Below, piece by piece: positions 32,339-41,063 of a stretch of 64,000 bases of DNA. The notes under the pieces were generated by a model. That model worked only from the letters and a program-made list of their open reading frames with translations, ran no database searches and had not been told where the DNA came from. Location of the stretch: positions 1 to 64,000 of the forward strand of contig JAOPWM010000133.1 in assembly GCA_025965695.1 (NCBI GenBank). The letters run 5' to 3'. This stretch comes from Blastococcus sp. GTDB lineage: Bacteria; Actinomycetota; Actinomycetes; Mycobacteriales; Geodermatophilaceae. Both the position numbers and the translations under genes were made by a program. Positions within the stretch are counted from its first letter, which is position 1; every line of letters starts with the position of its first letter.

Positions 32339-33636
32339 GAGACCTCCACGCCGTTGACGTACGCGACCGTGGCGGTGCACAGCCCGACAAAAAGTACTGC
32401 GAGTACGACCGGCAGCAGCCATCGCGGGCGCCGGTCGCCGGCAAGCACCACCGCCGCGGCGGCCAGGACAGGGTAGGCGTCCAGCGCGTAACGGCCCGAA
32501 CCCATGAAGTCCTTGGTGCCGATGATCGGGATGGCCAGCGAGACCACGGTATAGGCGGCGTAGCCCCAGCCGAACCGTCGCCAGACCGTACGCACCAACA
32601 GCACCGCGCCGAGGGAGACCAGCGCCTGCGGCACCACCAGGACGACGAAGTTCCAGTGCCTGTAGTAGATATGACCGAAGAAGGGCAGCTTGAACCAGGT
32701 GCGCGGTCCCCCACCCTGGTCCCAGCCGGGGGCCCCCTGGACGGTGGCGAAGGCGAGCGGGTCGCCGAACCGGACTCCCAGGTAGACCATCCATGCGAGG
32801 AGTCCGGCGCCGGAGACCAACAGCGCGGCCTGACGCCAGCGCAGGAACCGAACTGCCTGCACCAGGTCGCGGAGCGGCACGGGCCCGGACCGCACGGTCT
32901 CAGGGGCATCAACCGGCATTCCGGCGGGGGGCCCGGGGCTCGCGCCACCGCCGACGAGCACCCCCACGCTCAGGCGGGCGGCGGCCCGGTCTTGGGCGAT
33001 CAACTCGAGCGCTCGGACGACCAGGCCCACGGCCACCGCGACCCCGACCGGCCGGCCCCCTGTCGCCAGCGCGCCGACCATCCCGGCCAGCACGTAGTGC
33101 CGACGCTCGAGCAGGGCAAACGCCCCCAGGACACTCAGCAGGAACGACGCATCGCCGTAGCCGCTGCCGTACAGGAAGAAGCTGTAGGGATAGATCAGCA
33201 GAACGGCCACGGCGACGACGGCGGTGCGGGGGTCCACCCGCGAGCGCACCCAGTCGGCGAACAGCATGACGACGCCCGCCGCACAGACGAGGGTCACCAG
33301 GCCCGCGGCCGTGGAGACATCACCGCCGAGGACCGTGCCGACTCCGCGGACCAGGAGCGGATAGGCCGGGAAGAACGCGATCGAGGACTGCTGGCCGGGC
33401 GTGTAGAAGTAGCCATCCTTCGCGATCCGGTAGTACCAGCCCGAGTCACCCTGGAACCACGCATCGAGCCACCCGGGACCGTCCAGGTACCGGTGGCCCG
33501 GGGTCGGGCCCACGGTGTGGTAGGTCACCCAGGCGAGCACCGACGCCAGCACGGCCACGAGGACGAACGCACCCAGGGCGTAGAGAGGCAGGCGGCGGAC
33601 GACGACCTCGAGCCTTCCCCCCTGCGGCTGCGTCAC
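32335..33636 (-). CDS. GT-C mannosyltransferase-like membrane protein (PIG-V related)
   Basis: A polytopic membrane protein of about 433 residues. It has a first helix at about 15-40, a periplasmic loop with the acidic motif GDSGWYYRIAKDGY, then IAFFPAYPLLVRGVG and about nine further helices. These features match PIG-V/GT39-like enzymes that use polyprenyl-phosphate sugars. The start is taken as GTG at 33636 (MTQPQGGRLE); a TTG three codons upstream is possible. It is first in a five-gene operon in which every junction overlaps by 4 bases. The promoter lies in the 146-base divergent region shared with the DMT gene. Confidence 0.83.
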   Translation of the reverse strand: MTQPQGGRLEVVVRRLPLYALGAFVLVAVLASVLAWVTYHTVGPTPGHRYLDGPGWLDAWFQGDSGWYYRIAKDGYFYTPGQQSSIAFFPAYPLLVRGVGTVLGGDVSTAAGLVTLVCAAGVVMLFADWVRSRVDPRTAVVAVAVLLIYPYSFFLYGSGYGDASFLLSVLGAFALLERRHYVLAGMVGALATGGRPVGVAVAVGLVVRALELIAQDRAAARLSVGVLVGGGASPGPPAGMPVDAPETVRSGPVPLRDLVQAVRFLRWRQAALLVSGAGLLAWMVYLGVRFGDPLAFATVQGAPGWDQGGGPRTWFKLPFFGHIYYRHWNFVVLVVPQALVSLGAVLLVRTVWRRFGWGYAAYTVVSLAIPIIGTKDFMGSGRYALDAYPVLAAAAVVLAGDRRPRWLLPVVLAVLFVGLCTATVAYVNGVEVS

Positions 33637-33735
33637 GACCGGCAACCTATGTCAGCGGAGAAATCGAGCACAGGGAGACTCGCAATACGCACCAGATCGT
33701 GGACGGGAATCTGCCCAGTCCACCATGGACCTCCA

Positions 33736-33760
33736 GCGGCCGGTCACTGCGACCGGCCGC
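33736..33760 (+). promoter_or_regulatory. perfect 10-bp hairpin just upstream of a ribosome-binding site
   Basis: GCGGCCGGTC (33736-33745) pairs with GACCGGCCGC (33751-33760) around the loop ACTGC. It ends 10 bases before the AAGGAGG (33771-33777) of the downstream DMT-type gene. In the transcript it would form a stable leader hairpin. It could instead be a DNA palindrome bound by a regulator of the divergent genes. Confidence 0.45.
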
Positions 33761-33782
33761 CACGCACACGAAGGAGGACGCG

Positions 33783-34661
33783 GTGCTGCTGTCGGTGCTC
33801 GCCGTCGCCGGGGCGGCGCTCTGTTACGGCGCGTCCGCCGTCTTGCAGGCGTCGGCCGTCGCCCGGTCCCGCCGGACCGACCTGACCGGGTTGCTCGGCG
33901 GCCTCGCCCGTGACCCGCGCTACCTGTGCGGCCTCCTCCTGGTCGCCGGTGGCTTCCTGCTGTCCGTGGTCGCCATCCGCGCGCTACCGCTGTTCGTGGT
34001 GCAGGCCGGGCGCGCGTCCAGCCTCGGGGTCACCGCCGTGCTGGCCGCACTCGTGCTGGGCACGCGCCTGCACCACCGCGAGAAGCTCGCCCTCTGCGGG
34101 GTCGGCGTCGGACTCGTGGCGGTGGCGCTGGCTGCGACGCCGCAGGGACCCGCGGTCGTACCTGGCGCCGTCCGGTGGGCGGTGCTGGCCGCCGCCGTCG
34201 TACTCGCCGCCCTCACCGTCGCCGCTGCCCGAACCCGTTCCTCGGCCCGCGCGGCTGCCCTCGTCGCGGCGCTGGCAGGCAGCTGCTTCGGGTTGCTCGC
34301 GCTGGGCGCGCGTGTCCTCGGTCCGATCGCGCTGCCCGGAGTGCTCGCCGATCCCAGCGTGTACGCGGTGGGCGTGGCCAGCGCCGCCGGGCTGGTCGGC
34401 GGCGCCCTGGCCCTCCAGCGGGGCAGCGTGGTCGCGGTGACGACGACGATGGTGGCCACGGAGGCCGTCCTGGGGTCGCTGCTGGGCCTGGCGGTCGGCG
34501 ACCGACCGGCCGACGGGATGGCCTGGCTGGCCGCCGCGGGCTTTCTCGTGACAGTCGGGAGTGCCCTGCTGCTGGCCCGCTTCGGCGTCCCCGAGGCCGT
34601 CCCGGACACTCCCGGCGATGCCGACCGGGCGCCGCACCCAGCGAGGACCCGCGACGGCTGA
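33783..34661 (+). CDS. DMT/EamA-superfamily multi-helix membrane protein
   Basis: A 292-residue protein of about nine hydrophobic helices. It starts MLLSVLAVAGAALCYGASAV at the GTG at 33783, with AAGGAGG five bases upstream. GRASSLGVTAVLAALVLGT and AVTTTMVATEAVLGSLLG resemble drug/metabolite transporter repeats. The tail (about 275-292) is hydrophilic. It belongs to the same general type as the gene at 51017-52030. It is divergent from the glycan operon, which may mean shared control. Substrate unknown. Confidence 0.82.
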   Translation: MLLSVLAVAGAALCYGASAVLQASAVARSRRTDLTGLLGGLARDPRYLCGLLLVAGGFLLSVVAIRALPLFVVQAGRASSLGVTAVLAALVLGTRLHHREKLALCGVGVGLVAVALAATPQGPAVVPGAVRWAVLAAAVVLAALTVAAARTRSSARAAALVAALAGSCFGLLALGARVLGPIALPGVLADPSVYAVGVASAAGLVGGALALQRGSVVAVTTTMVATEAVLGSLLGLAVGDRPADGMAWLAAAGFLVTVGSALLLARFGVPEAVPDTPGDADRAPHPARTRDG

Positions 34662-34792
34662 GTCCCGCCTCACGACAGGACCAGGTCGGCTCGCCGATGA
34701 GTTCCGCAGCGCGACGCCGTCAGGACTGATGCAGCGCAGGGCCGTCACCATCGGCGGCGGCCACACCGTGGGACACGACCGGAAGTGACACT

Positions 34793-35626
34793 GTGGAGAC
34801 ACTGACGAGCAGGGACGGCACCACCATCGGCTATCAGCAGACGGGAGCGGGCCCCACGCTGGTCCTGGTGGTGGGGGCCTTCTGCGACCGGTCGTCCACG
34901 GCCTCGCTCACCCCACTGCTGGCACCGCACTTCACCGTCTACGAGTATGACCGGCGGGGACGCGGCTCCAGCGGGGACAGCGACCATTACTCCGTCGACG
35001 GCGAGATCGACGACCTGGCGGCTCTGATCTCGGCGGCCGGGGGCTCGGCCCTGGTGTACGGCCACTCCTCCGGCGCGGTGCTGGCCCTGGAAGCCGCGGC
35101 GCGGGGTGTCCCGATCGTGGGCCTGGCGGGGTACGAGCCGCCGTACACGGCCGCGGACGACGGCAGCGGCGGGTCCGAGGAGCTCCTCGAGGGAATACGG
35201 GCACGGATCGGTGCCGGCGACCGCGACGGCGCCGCTGCGCTGTTCATGCAGGGCGTCGGAACCCCGCCCGAGGTCGTCTCCATGATCCAGCAGGGGCCGA
35301 CCTGGCCGCGGATGCGCGAGCTCGCACCCTCACTCGTCTACGACCTCACCCTCTGCAACGGCGGGATCGTGCCCAGGGAGCGGCTGGCGCGGATCGACGT
35401 CCCCACCCTCACCATCTCGGGCGGAGCCAGTCCCGAGTGGGCCGGCCGGGCCTGCGCGACCGTGGCCGGGGCCGTGCCCGGAGCACGGCACGTGGTGCTC
35501 GACGGCCAGACCCACGCCGTCGACCAGGAGGCGCTCGCGCCGGTGCTCATCGACAACTTCCGCCCCCTGAGCCCGGCACCCGGCGTGGGAACGATGGCTG
35601 ACGGTGCAGCGCCTCACCCGGTGTAG
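34793..35626 (+). CDS. alpha/beta hydrolase
   Basis: A 277-residue alpha/beta hydrolase with an oxyanion region VVGAFCDRSS in place of the usual HG motif, YEYDRRGRGSSGDS, nucleophile Ser in VYGHSSGAV, Asp in LARIDVPTLTISGG and His in DGQTHAVDQEALAPVL. It starts with GTG at 34793. These features fit the actinobacterial group of cytoplasmic esterase-like hydrolases. The last bases overlap the end of the LuxR remnant on the other strand. No substrate can be named. Confidence 0.85.
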   Translation: METLTSRDGTTIGYQQTGAGPTLVLVVGAFCDRSSTASLTPLLAPHFTVYEYDRRGRGSSGDSDHYSVDGEIDDLAALISAAGGSALVYGHSSGAVLALEAAARGVPIVGLAGYEPPYTAADDGSGGSEELLEGIRARIGAGDRDGAAALFMQGVGTPPEVVSMIQQGPTWPRMRELAPSLVYDLTLCNGGIVPRERLARIDVPTLTISGGASPEWAGRACATVAGAVPGARHVVLDGQTHAVDQEALAPVLIDNFRPLSPAPGVGTMADGAAPHPV

Positions 35627-35905
35627 GCGTCCTGACTGGCGCCACGTGGCGGAAGGAACAGTCCCTCGCGGAGCAGGCGGACGGCCAGCCCGGTCCGCGA
35701 CGGGACAGCCGGCAGACGCATGCATCGGTGGATGCAGTCGGCCACTGCCCGCGCGGCGATCTGCTCGTCGGAGAGCCCGCCACGAGGTATCCGACGGTCT
35801 GCAGTTCTCGGTAGGTCAGGCCGCGCGGATCCGGGTCCGGCGAGACCAGGACGACGGCTCGCAGGTGGTCGAGGTTCTCGCCGCGACAGTCCGGCAACGC
35901 TGACC
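35614..35905 (-). pseudogene. LuxR-type regulator, C-terminal HTH remnant with frameshift and small deletion
   Basis: On the minus strand one frame reads LRAVVLVSPDPDPRGLTYRE then LQTVGYLVAG. The adjoining frame reads SDEQIAARAVADCIHRCMRL and continues AVPSRTGLAVRLLREGLFLPPRG to a stop at 35614. Joined, this is the end of a GAF/LuxR-type regulator. One base is lost after GYLVAG, and residues between AAR and AVADC that form the recognition turn are missing. Nothing of the N-terminal sensor remains before the FAD oxidoreductase gene. It cannot make a working regulator. Confidence 0.65.
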
Positions 35906-35922
35906 CGCAGCAGCGCCCCGGC

Positions 35923-37368
35923 TCAGGCCTCGACGGCCGCGGCGTCCTCGTGACCGCGTGACCCGAGGTCGGCCCCCTGCCGGATGAGCTCGGCCTGCAC
36001 GGCACCGATCTCCACCCGACGAGGGGCGCAGCCGCGAGCGGCGGCCAGGGCGGCGCAGACCCCGGCGGCCTGCCCGGTCGCCATCGCGGTGGGCGTGACG
36101 CGGTAGGAGGAGTGCGCCTCATGGGTCCCTGAGATGCAGCGCCCGGCCGTCAGCAGGTCATCGACGTCGCGCGGCAGGAGGCAGCGCAGGGGGACGTCGT
36201 AGGCGTCGCCGGCCGGCACCGAGCGGAGCACCGTCCCCTTGCCGTGGGGGTTGTGGATGTCGACGGGATACGTACCGCGCGCGATGACGTCATCGAACTT
36301 CCGTGCCGTGAGGATGTCCTCGCCGGTGAGCACGTAGCCGCCGAGGATCCGGCGCGTCTCGCGGACGCCGACCTGCACGCCGCTCTGGGCCACGTAGGAG
36401 TCGGCGAAGCCGGGCACGTAGTCCCGGAGGAAGGCCGCGACCTGGCTCATCTGGCGGTGGCTGACCGCTTCCGCGCGCGTGAGTTCGAAGACGTCGGTGC
36501 CGAAGACCTGGGAGACCCGGGTCGAGTTCACTGCGACCTCGCCCGGGTGCGCGGAGCCGAAGAACAGGATGTCCTCGCGGGCGAGGTCGAGGTCGCCGGC
36601 TGCCGTCGCCTCGTCGACCAGGTCCCACAGCCCGTGCACACTGCGCCACTGGTCGGGGTGCTCGCCCACGTAGGCACCGAAAGCTGCGGCGTCGTAGCCG
36701 ACCAGCCGGAACATCAGGGTCATGGGCTGCACCAGCCCGTCCGGCTCACGTCCGATCTCGAACGGGGCCCCGGCCGCGGCCGCGACGTCCCCGTCGCCCG
36801 TGCAGTCGATCGTCGCGCGTGCGGTGACGACGACGGGCCCTGACTTGGTCTCGAACACCACCTCCGCGGCCCGGCCCGGCGTGCGGACCCCGCTGGCGAA
36901 GGCGTGCACCAGGTAGCGCACGCCGGAGGCGTCGAGCAGGTCGAGCGCGACCGTCTTGAACACCTCAGGATCGAACGGAACGGTGTAGCCGGTCGCCACC
37001 GACGGCGGGAGGGCCCCGCCGGCTTCGATCAGCCGGTCGATGACCTCGATGTGTTTTCCGGCGACGACGGGCTCCCCCTCGCCGTGGTCGGTGGGGAACA
37101 GGCCCACGTCGCCCAGCCGCGGTGGCTGCGGGCGGCGCGTGTGGAACGACATCCACGGCATCACGAGCGCCGCCGTCGCGTTGCCGCCCAGGAAGCCGTA
37201 CCGCTCGACGAGGACGACGTCGGCTCCGGCATCGGCTGCTGCCAGTGCTGCCCCGAGACCGGCCGGCCCGCCACCGACGACGAGGACGTCGGCCTCAGCT
37301 GCCTGCAACGCTGAGCGCGGGGGCAGCGTCAGCCGTCCCGCTGCGACCGGCCGGGTCAACGGCGGCAC
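35923..37368 (-). CDS. FAD-dependent oxidoreductase (FAD_oxidored family)
   Basis: A 481-residue flavoprotein. The dinucleotide loop VLVVGGGPAGLGAALAAADAG and VVLVERYGFLGGNAT lie near residue 25-65, and IDCTGDGDVAAAAGAPFE lies mid-protein. C-terminal motifs are LLTAGRCISGTHEAHSSYRV and MATGQAAGVCAAL. These match the FAD-dependent oxidoreductases related to glucose-inhibited-division-like and xanthan-lyase-neighbour proteins. The start is set at GTG 37368 because AAGGGAG lies six bases upstream. It overlaps the 3' end of the pyruvyl transferase gene by 74 bases, so they are co-transcribed. Substrate unknown. Confidence 0.86.
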   Translation of the reverse strand: MPPLTRPVAAGRLTLPPRSALQAAEADVLVVGGGPAGLGAALAAADAGADVVLVERYGFLGGNATAALVMPWMSFHTRRPQPPRLGDVGLFPTDHGEGEPVVAGKHIEVIDRLIEAGGALPPSVATGYTVPFDPEVFKTVALDLLDASGVRYLVHAFASGVRTPGRAAEVVFETKSGPVVVTARATIDCTGDGDVAAAAGAPFEIGREPDGLVQPMTLMFRLVGYDAAAFGAYVGEHPDQWRSVHGLWDLVDEATAAGDLDLAREDILFFGSAHPGEVAVNSTRVSQVFGTDVFELTRAEAVSHRQMSQVAAFLRDYVPGFADSYVAQSGVQVGVRETRRILGGYVLTGEDILTARKFDDVIARGTYPVDIHNPHGKGTVLRSVPAGDAYDVPLRCLLPRDVDDLLTAGRCISGTHEAHSSYRVTPTAMATGQAAGVCAALAAARGCAPRRVEIGAVQAELIRQGADLGSRGHEDAAAVEA

Positions 37369-38527
37369 ATCGCTCTCCCTTCTGCTGGGTCGGCGCACCG
37401 CCGGCCCCGGCGGTCGCCCGTGTCGATGTCCGGGGCAGCACGTCGAGGACGTGTTGCAGGGGTGCGGCGGCCCGGGGCTTGAGCTTCTCGATCCGGCTCC
37501 GTGTCCGTCCGGCGTTGGCCAGACGCTCGTCCCAGAGCCGGTCGACCGCCGAGAGAAGGGGCCCCACCGCGTACCGGTCGAGGCTCCCCGGCGTCGCGAT
37601 GCCGAGGGTCCGGGCGAAGTCGGCCACCTTGCCGGCGTAGGGCAGCGGCAGGAAGGGGACGTCGGAGAGGGCGGCGAAGACCAGGAAGTGCAGGCGCATG
37701 CCGACCGCGAGATCCATGTGCTGCATCAGGCCGAGCATCTCCCGGGGCCCGTACGTGCCGTGGAGGACCCGTGCCCGCTCCGGGGCCACCATGTGGGCCA
37801 GAACGGCGTGACTCTCGCGGACGTCGCCGCGCTCCATGGGAACGAACACCACCTGGCCGTCGTAGCGGTGCACCGCGAAGTCGGCCACCGCGGCGAGCGT
37901 GGAGTGGTAGACGTCCACGGCAAGGTGCGGTGCGGCCCGCCCGGGCTCGCGCACCGACATCGCGATCAGCCGTCCAGAGGTGTCCAGCCCGTTGCGGAGC
38001 AGTGCGTCGGTGGGGAACGGCTCCGGGGTGAGCAGCAGCGCAGGGTCGGCCACCACCCCGATGGGCCGCTCGACGCCGACCTCCTCCAGCACCCGCCTGC
38101 TGTCCTCGTCCCGCACGGTCACCTGGGTCATCGCGGAGACGACGTCGCGTACGGCGCGGCGGTCCTCCGCGGTCGTGAGCGGCCCGACACCGACCGCGTA
38201 GGCGATCGTCGGTACCCCGTTCCGGTGGGCCGTCCGCACGTGACGGAGATACTCCGTCGCCTCGCCGTCGTACAACAGCCCGCCCCCGCCGAGCACCAGG
38301 ACGTCCAGGGCGGCGATCTCCTCGTTGACGGCGTCACAGCGTCCCCGGCGGGCGTCGACCACCCGATCGACGGAATGAGCGGCGCGCGTGTGCGCCGCGT
38401 CGCGGGAGAAGACCACGACCTCGGCGAAGGGCAGCGCCTCGCGCAAGGAGTCGAGCACGGACGTGAGGATCGCCTCGTCGCCGATGTTGAGCCCACCGTA
38501 GGAGCCGAGCAGTCCGATGGTTGCCAT
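37295..38527 (-). CDS. polysaccharide pyruvyl transferase family protein
   Basis: A 410-residue enzyme of the CsaB-like family that transfers pyruvate from PEP to sugars as ketals. Visible are TIGLLGSYGGLNIGDEAILTS at the N-terminus, LDVLVLGGGGLLYDG, TIAYAVGVGPL, and MQHMDLAVGMRLHFLVFAAL near the C-terminus. The ATG at 38527 has AGGAG eight bases upstream. The last about 45 residues are Ala/Gly/Thr-rich and probably unstructured. They lie in the region overlapping the FAD oxidoreductase start. It probably decorates a surface polysaccharide. Confidence 0.87.
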   Translation of the reverse strand: MATIGLLGSYGGLNIGDEAILTSVLDSLREALPFAEVVVFSRDAAHTRAAHSVDRVVDARRGRCDAVNEEIAALDVLVLGGGGLLYDGEATEYLRHVRTAHRNGVPTIAYAVGVGPLTTAEDRRAVRDVVSAMTQVTVRDEDSRRVLEEVGVERPIGVVADPALLLTPEPFPTDALLRNGLDTSGRLIAMSVREPGRAAPHLAVDVYHSTLAAVADFAVHRYDGQVVFVPMERGDVRESHAVLAHMVAPERARVLHGTYGPREMLGLMQHMDLAVGMRLHFLVFAALSDVPFLPLPYAGKVADFARTLGIATPGSLDRYAVGPLLSAVDRLWDERLANAGRTRSRIEKLKPRAAAPLQHVLDVLPRTSTRATAGAGGAPTQQKGERCAAVDPAGRSGTADAAPALSVAGS

Positions 38528-38969
38528 CCCGTTCTCTCCTGTCGAGGGGCTACCGGTGGTTGCGGGTCGGAGGGACGCCGGCAGCTCGAGCGAGAAGCGA
38601 CGTGTTCGACACCGGGGACCGGGTGGTGGCCCTGGTCCTCGGTGCGGACATCGGGATCCGGACCCGGCCCGGGCGACGTTCAGGGCGTGACCGCGTCCTG
38701 CCCGTCGGTGCGGTGTTGTCCAGGATCCCCGCGGACGTTCCCGGCGCACTCGGTAGAACGGCCGATTTCGGTACGGGTTCGCTCTTTCGCCGGCGCCGTC
38801 GCGTCAGCGCCCCAGGGCGACGGGCCGGCAACGCAGACATGGGCAGACCTCCGTATGGACGCCGGCAGCGGACCGCAGCAGCGTGGGGGCGGCGGCGCCA
38901 CCGGCCGAGTTGCGGGGCCGACCGCGGGAGTGGCGTGCCCGGGCAGCCACGGAGCCGGATGGAGGAGTC
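38528..38969. other. 442-bp intergenic region, no gene seen
   Basis: No frame with convincing composition and ribosome site was found on either strand. It lies between divergent transcription units (pyruvyl transferase to the left, small protein to the right) and must hold both promoters. Confidence 0.4.
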
Positions 38970-39188
38970 GTGAGCGAGTCAGAACTCGAGGAGACAGGAA
39001 CCGGGGCGGCCGCCAAGCGCATCGGTCAGGCGCCGACGACCACGGACGTGACCGATCCGGAGCGGTCCTCCCGGAACACCGCTGCCGGCTCCGGGTCCGA
39101 GCCCGGCGAGGGTCCCGTTCACCCGGACGCCGATGAGGGGGTGGACCCCTCCGCCAGCATCGAGCCCCACAACGAGGGGCTGGTCTGA
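38970..39188 (+). CDS. small hydrophilic hypothetical protein (72 aa)
   Basis: It starts at GTG 38970 directly after GGAGGAG (38961-38967). The product is very rich in Glu, Asp, Gly, Ser and Thr (MSESELEETGTGAAAKRIG, then VTDPERSSRNTAAG, ending IEPHNEGLV), with no hydrophobic core, so it is probably disordered. It is convergent with the polymerase gene (20 bases apart). The family is not recognised; it could be a stress-related small protein. Confidence 0.55.
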   Translation: MSESELEETGTGAAAKRIGQAPTTTDVTDPERSSRNTAAGSGSEPGEGPVHPDADEGVDPSASIEPHNEGLV

Positions 39189-39209
39189 CCCACCTCGTCG
39201 GGCCAACGC

Positions 39210-40871
39210 TCAGTCGGCGTCGGCCCAGGACTCCACGACCGAGACGTCGAGGGGGAAGTCGACGGGGAACCCGCCGAACAGCAGACGGCCCGCCGTGTCC
39301 GCGGCGTGGCGTACCTCCTCGACGACGGCCTCGGCCAGGTGCTCGGGTGCGTGGACGACCACCTCGTCATGGAGGAAGAAGACGAGGTGCGGTCGCTCGC
39401 TCACCGTCCCGGTGCCGCCCAGTCGCCACAGCCGGTTGCGGAGATCGGCCAGCCAGCACAGGGTCCACTCGGCACCGGTGCCCTGGACGACGAAGTTGCG
39501 GGTGAACCGCCCCCAGGCGCGGCGGGCGCGGTCGCGCTCCTCTTTCGACCCCCCGTCGTCGGAGGGCTCGCCGAACTCGACCGGACGCTCCACCCAGGCA
39601 CCCGTGGGGGCCGGGGCCCCGCGGCCGAGCAGTGTGTGCACCACCTCGCCGCGTTCCCCCGCGCGGGCGGCCTCCTCCACCAGCGCGATGGCCCGGGGAT
39701 ACCTCCGGGCCAGCCGGGGCATCATGCGTCCGCTCTCGCCCCGGGTGCCGCCGTACATCGCCCCGAGCATGCCGACCTTGGCCTCGGCCCGGGTCGCCAC
39801 TGCGCCGCCGGCAACCATGCCCTGATAGAGGTCGGACGACCGCGCCGCCTCGGCCATGGCCGAGTCCGCGCTCATGCCCGCGAGGACGCGCGGTTCCAAC
39901 TGAGCGACGTCGGCGACGACGAAGCGCCATCCGTCGTCGGCGACCGCCGCCGGGCGCACCTGCGTGGGGACCGACAGCGCGCCGCCCCCGTTGGACGCCC
40001 ATCGCCCGGTCACCACACCACCGGGCAGGAAGTACGACCGGAACCGGCCGTCCCTGACCCAGGTGTCCAGCCAGTTCCAGCCGTTGGCCTGGAGCAGCCG
40101 GGACAGCTTCTTGTACTCGAGCAGGGCCGGGATACCGGGGTGCTCGATCTGCTCGAGCGTCCAGGAGCGGGTATCGCTCACCGGCAGCCCCGCGGCCTGC
40201 AGCGCGCGCAGGACTTCGCCGGGCGAGTCGGGATTCAGGCCCGGGGCCCGGAACGCCGCACGGATCTCCGCCGACAGCCGCTCGAGCACCGCCGGTCGCC
40301 CGCCGGGCACCGGCCGGGGGCCCAGCAGTTCGGTCAGCAGCCGCTCGTGCACGTCGGCCCGCCACGGCAACCCGGCATGCGCCATCTCGGCGGCCACGAG
40401 CGCACCGGAGGACTCGGCTGCGAGCAGCAGACCGAGCCGACCCCGCTCGCCCGATGCCGCCACGGCCGCCTGTTGACGAGCGTGCTCGGCCACTGGGTCG
40501 AGGCGGTCGGCAGGGTCCTCGAGGGGGAAGAGCGCATGGTCGGTGGCCGTGACGGGCTGCAGCGCATCCCAGCCCGGGCTCTGGGCGTCGGCGAGCAGCG
40601 ACTGGTCCACGAACGGCGACCGGCGCAGGACCGCGTGGGTGAGCCTCAGGTCCGTGCAGCGCTCCACCCGGACGCCGGCCCGGAGCAACGCCGGGTACCA
40701 CCGGGTGGTGTCGTCCCACACCCAGCGAACCGGCTCGAGCTCCCGAACACACACGAACCGGGCGAGCTCCTGGACGGCGACCCGGGTCACCTCCACCTTC
40801 GTCCCGTCGTCGGCACGCTCCTGCGCCTCCACGGCCGCCTCGCCGCGGCGCAGGAGGACGACGAGCTTCAC
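39210..40871 (-). CDS. bifunctional 3'-5' exonuclease/DNA polymerase (short actinobacterial PolA-family)
   Basis: A 553-residue family A polymerase lacking a 5' nuclease domain. Polymerase motifs are in order: motif A DVAQLEPRVLAGMSAD, motif B KVGMLGAMYGGTRGESGRM and motif C FFLHDEVVVHAPEHL. Upstream are LLEYKKLSRLLQANGW and GRWASNGGGALSVPTQVRP. The N-terminal exonuclease-like domain (about 1-200) is poorly conserved, and its DEDD residues are not obvious. It begins with GTG at 40871 with a weak ribosome site. It is divergent from pckG. Actinobacteria carry this gene in addition to polA, probably for repair. Confidence 0.88.
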   Translation of the reverse strand: MKLVVLLRRGEAAVEAQERADDGTKVEVTRVAVQELARFVCVRELEPVRWVWDDTTRWYPALLRAGVRVERCTDLRLTHAVLRRSPFVDQSLLADAQSPGWDALQPVTATDHALFPLEDPADRLDPVAEHARQQAAVAASGERGRLGLLLAAESSGALVAAEMAHAGLPWRADVHERLLTELLGPRPVPGGRPAVLERLSAEIRAAFRAPGLNPDSPGEVLRALQAAGLPVSDTRSWTLEQIEHPGIPALLEYKKLSRLLQANGWNWLDTWVRDGRFRSYFLPGGVVTGRWASNGGGALSVPTQVRPAAVADDGWRFVVADVAQLEPRVLAGMSADSAMAEAARSSDLYQGMVAGGAVATRAEAKVGMLGAMYGGTRGESGRMMPRLARRYPRAIALVEEAARAGERGEVVHTLLGRGAPAPTGAWVERPVEFGEPSDDGGSKEERDRARRAWGRFTRNFVVQGTGAEWTLCWLADLRNRLWRLGGTGTVSERPHLVFFLHDEVVVHAPEHLAEAVVEEVRHAADTAGRLLFGGFPVDFPLDVSVVESWADAD

Positions 40872-41063
40872 CCCCGGAGTGTCGCCGAGGGGTCGGACAG
40901 GGCGGTGGAGGCCGGCGCGTCGGTCCGGCCGGACCCGCGATGGCGAACCCACGCGCGACCGGAAGTAGCGTGTCGCCCCTCGGACACCGAGCCGAATCTC
41001 CACGGCCTCCAACCGCTGGAACTGGCTTGCTCGCGTCCCGCAGGAGAAGGTGGTCGAAACCTG

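Noticed and set aside
39306-41063. Long plus-strand open frame continuous with pckG
   Set aside because: This stretch is the antisense of the polymerase gene. pckG homology begins only at 41064, and the upstream part has no family resemblance.
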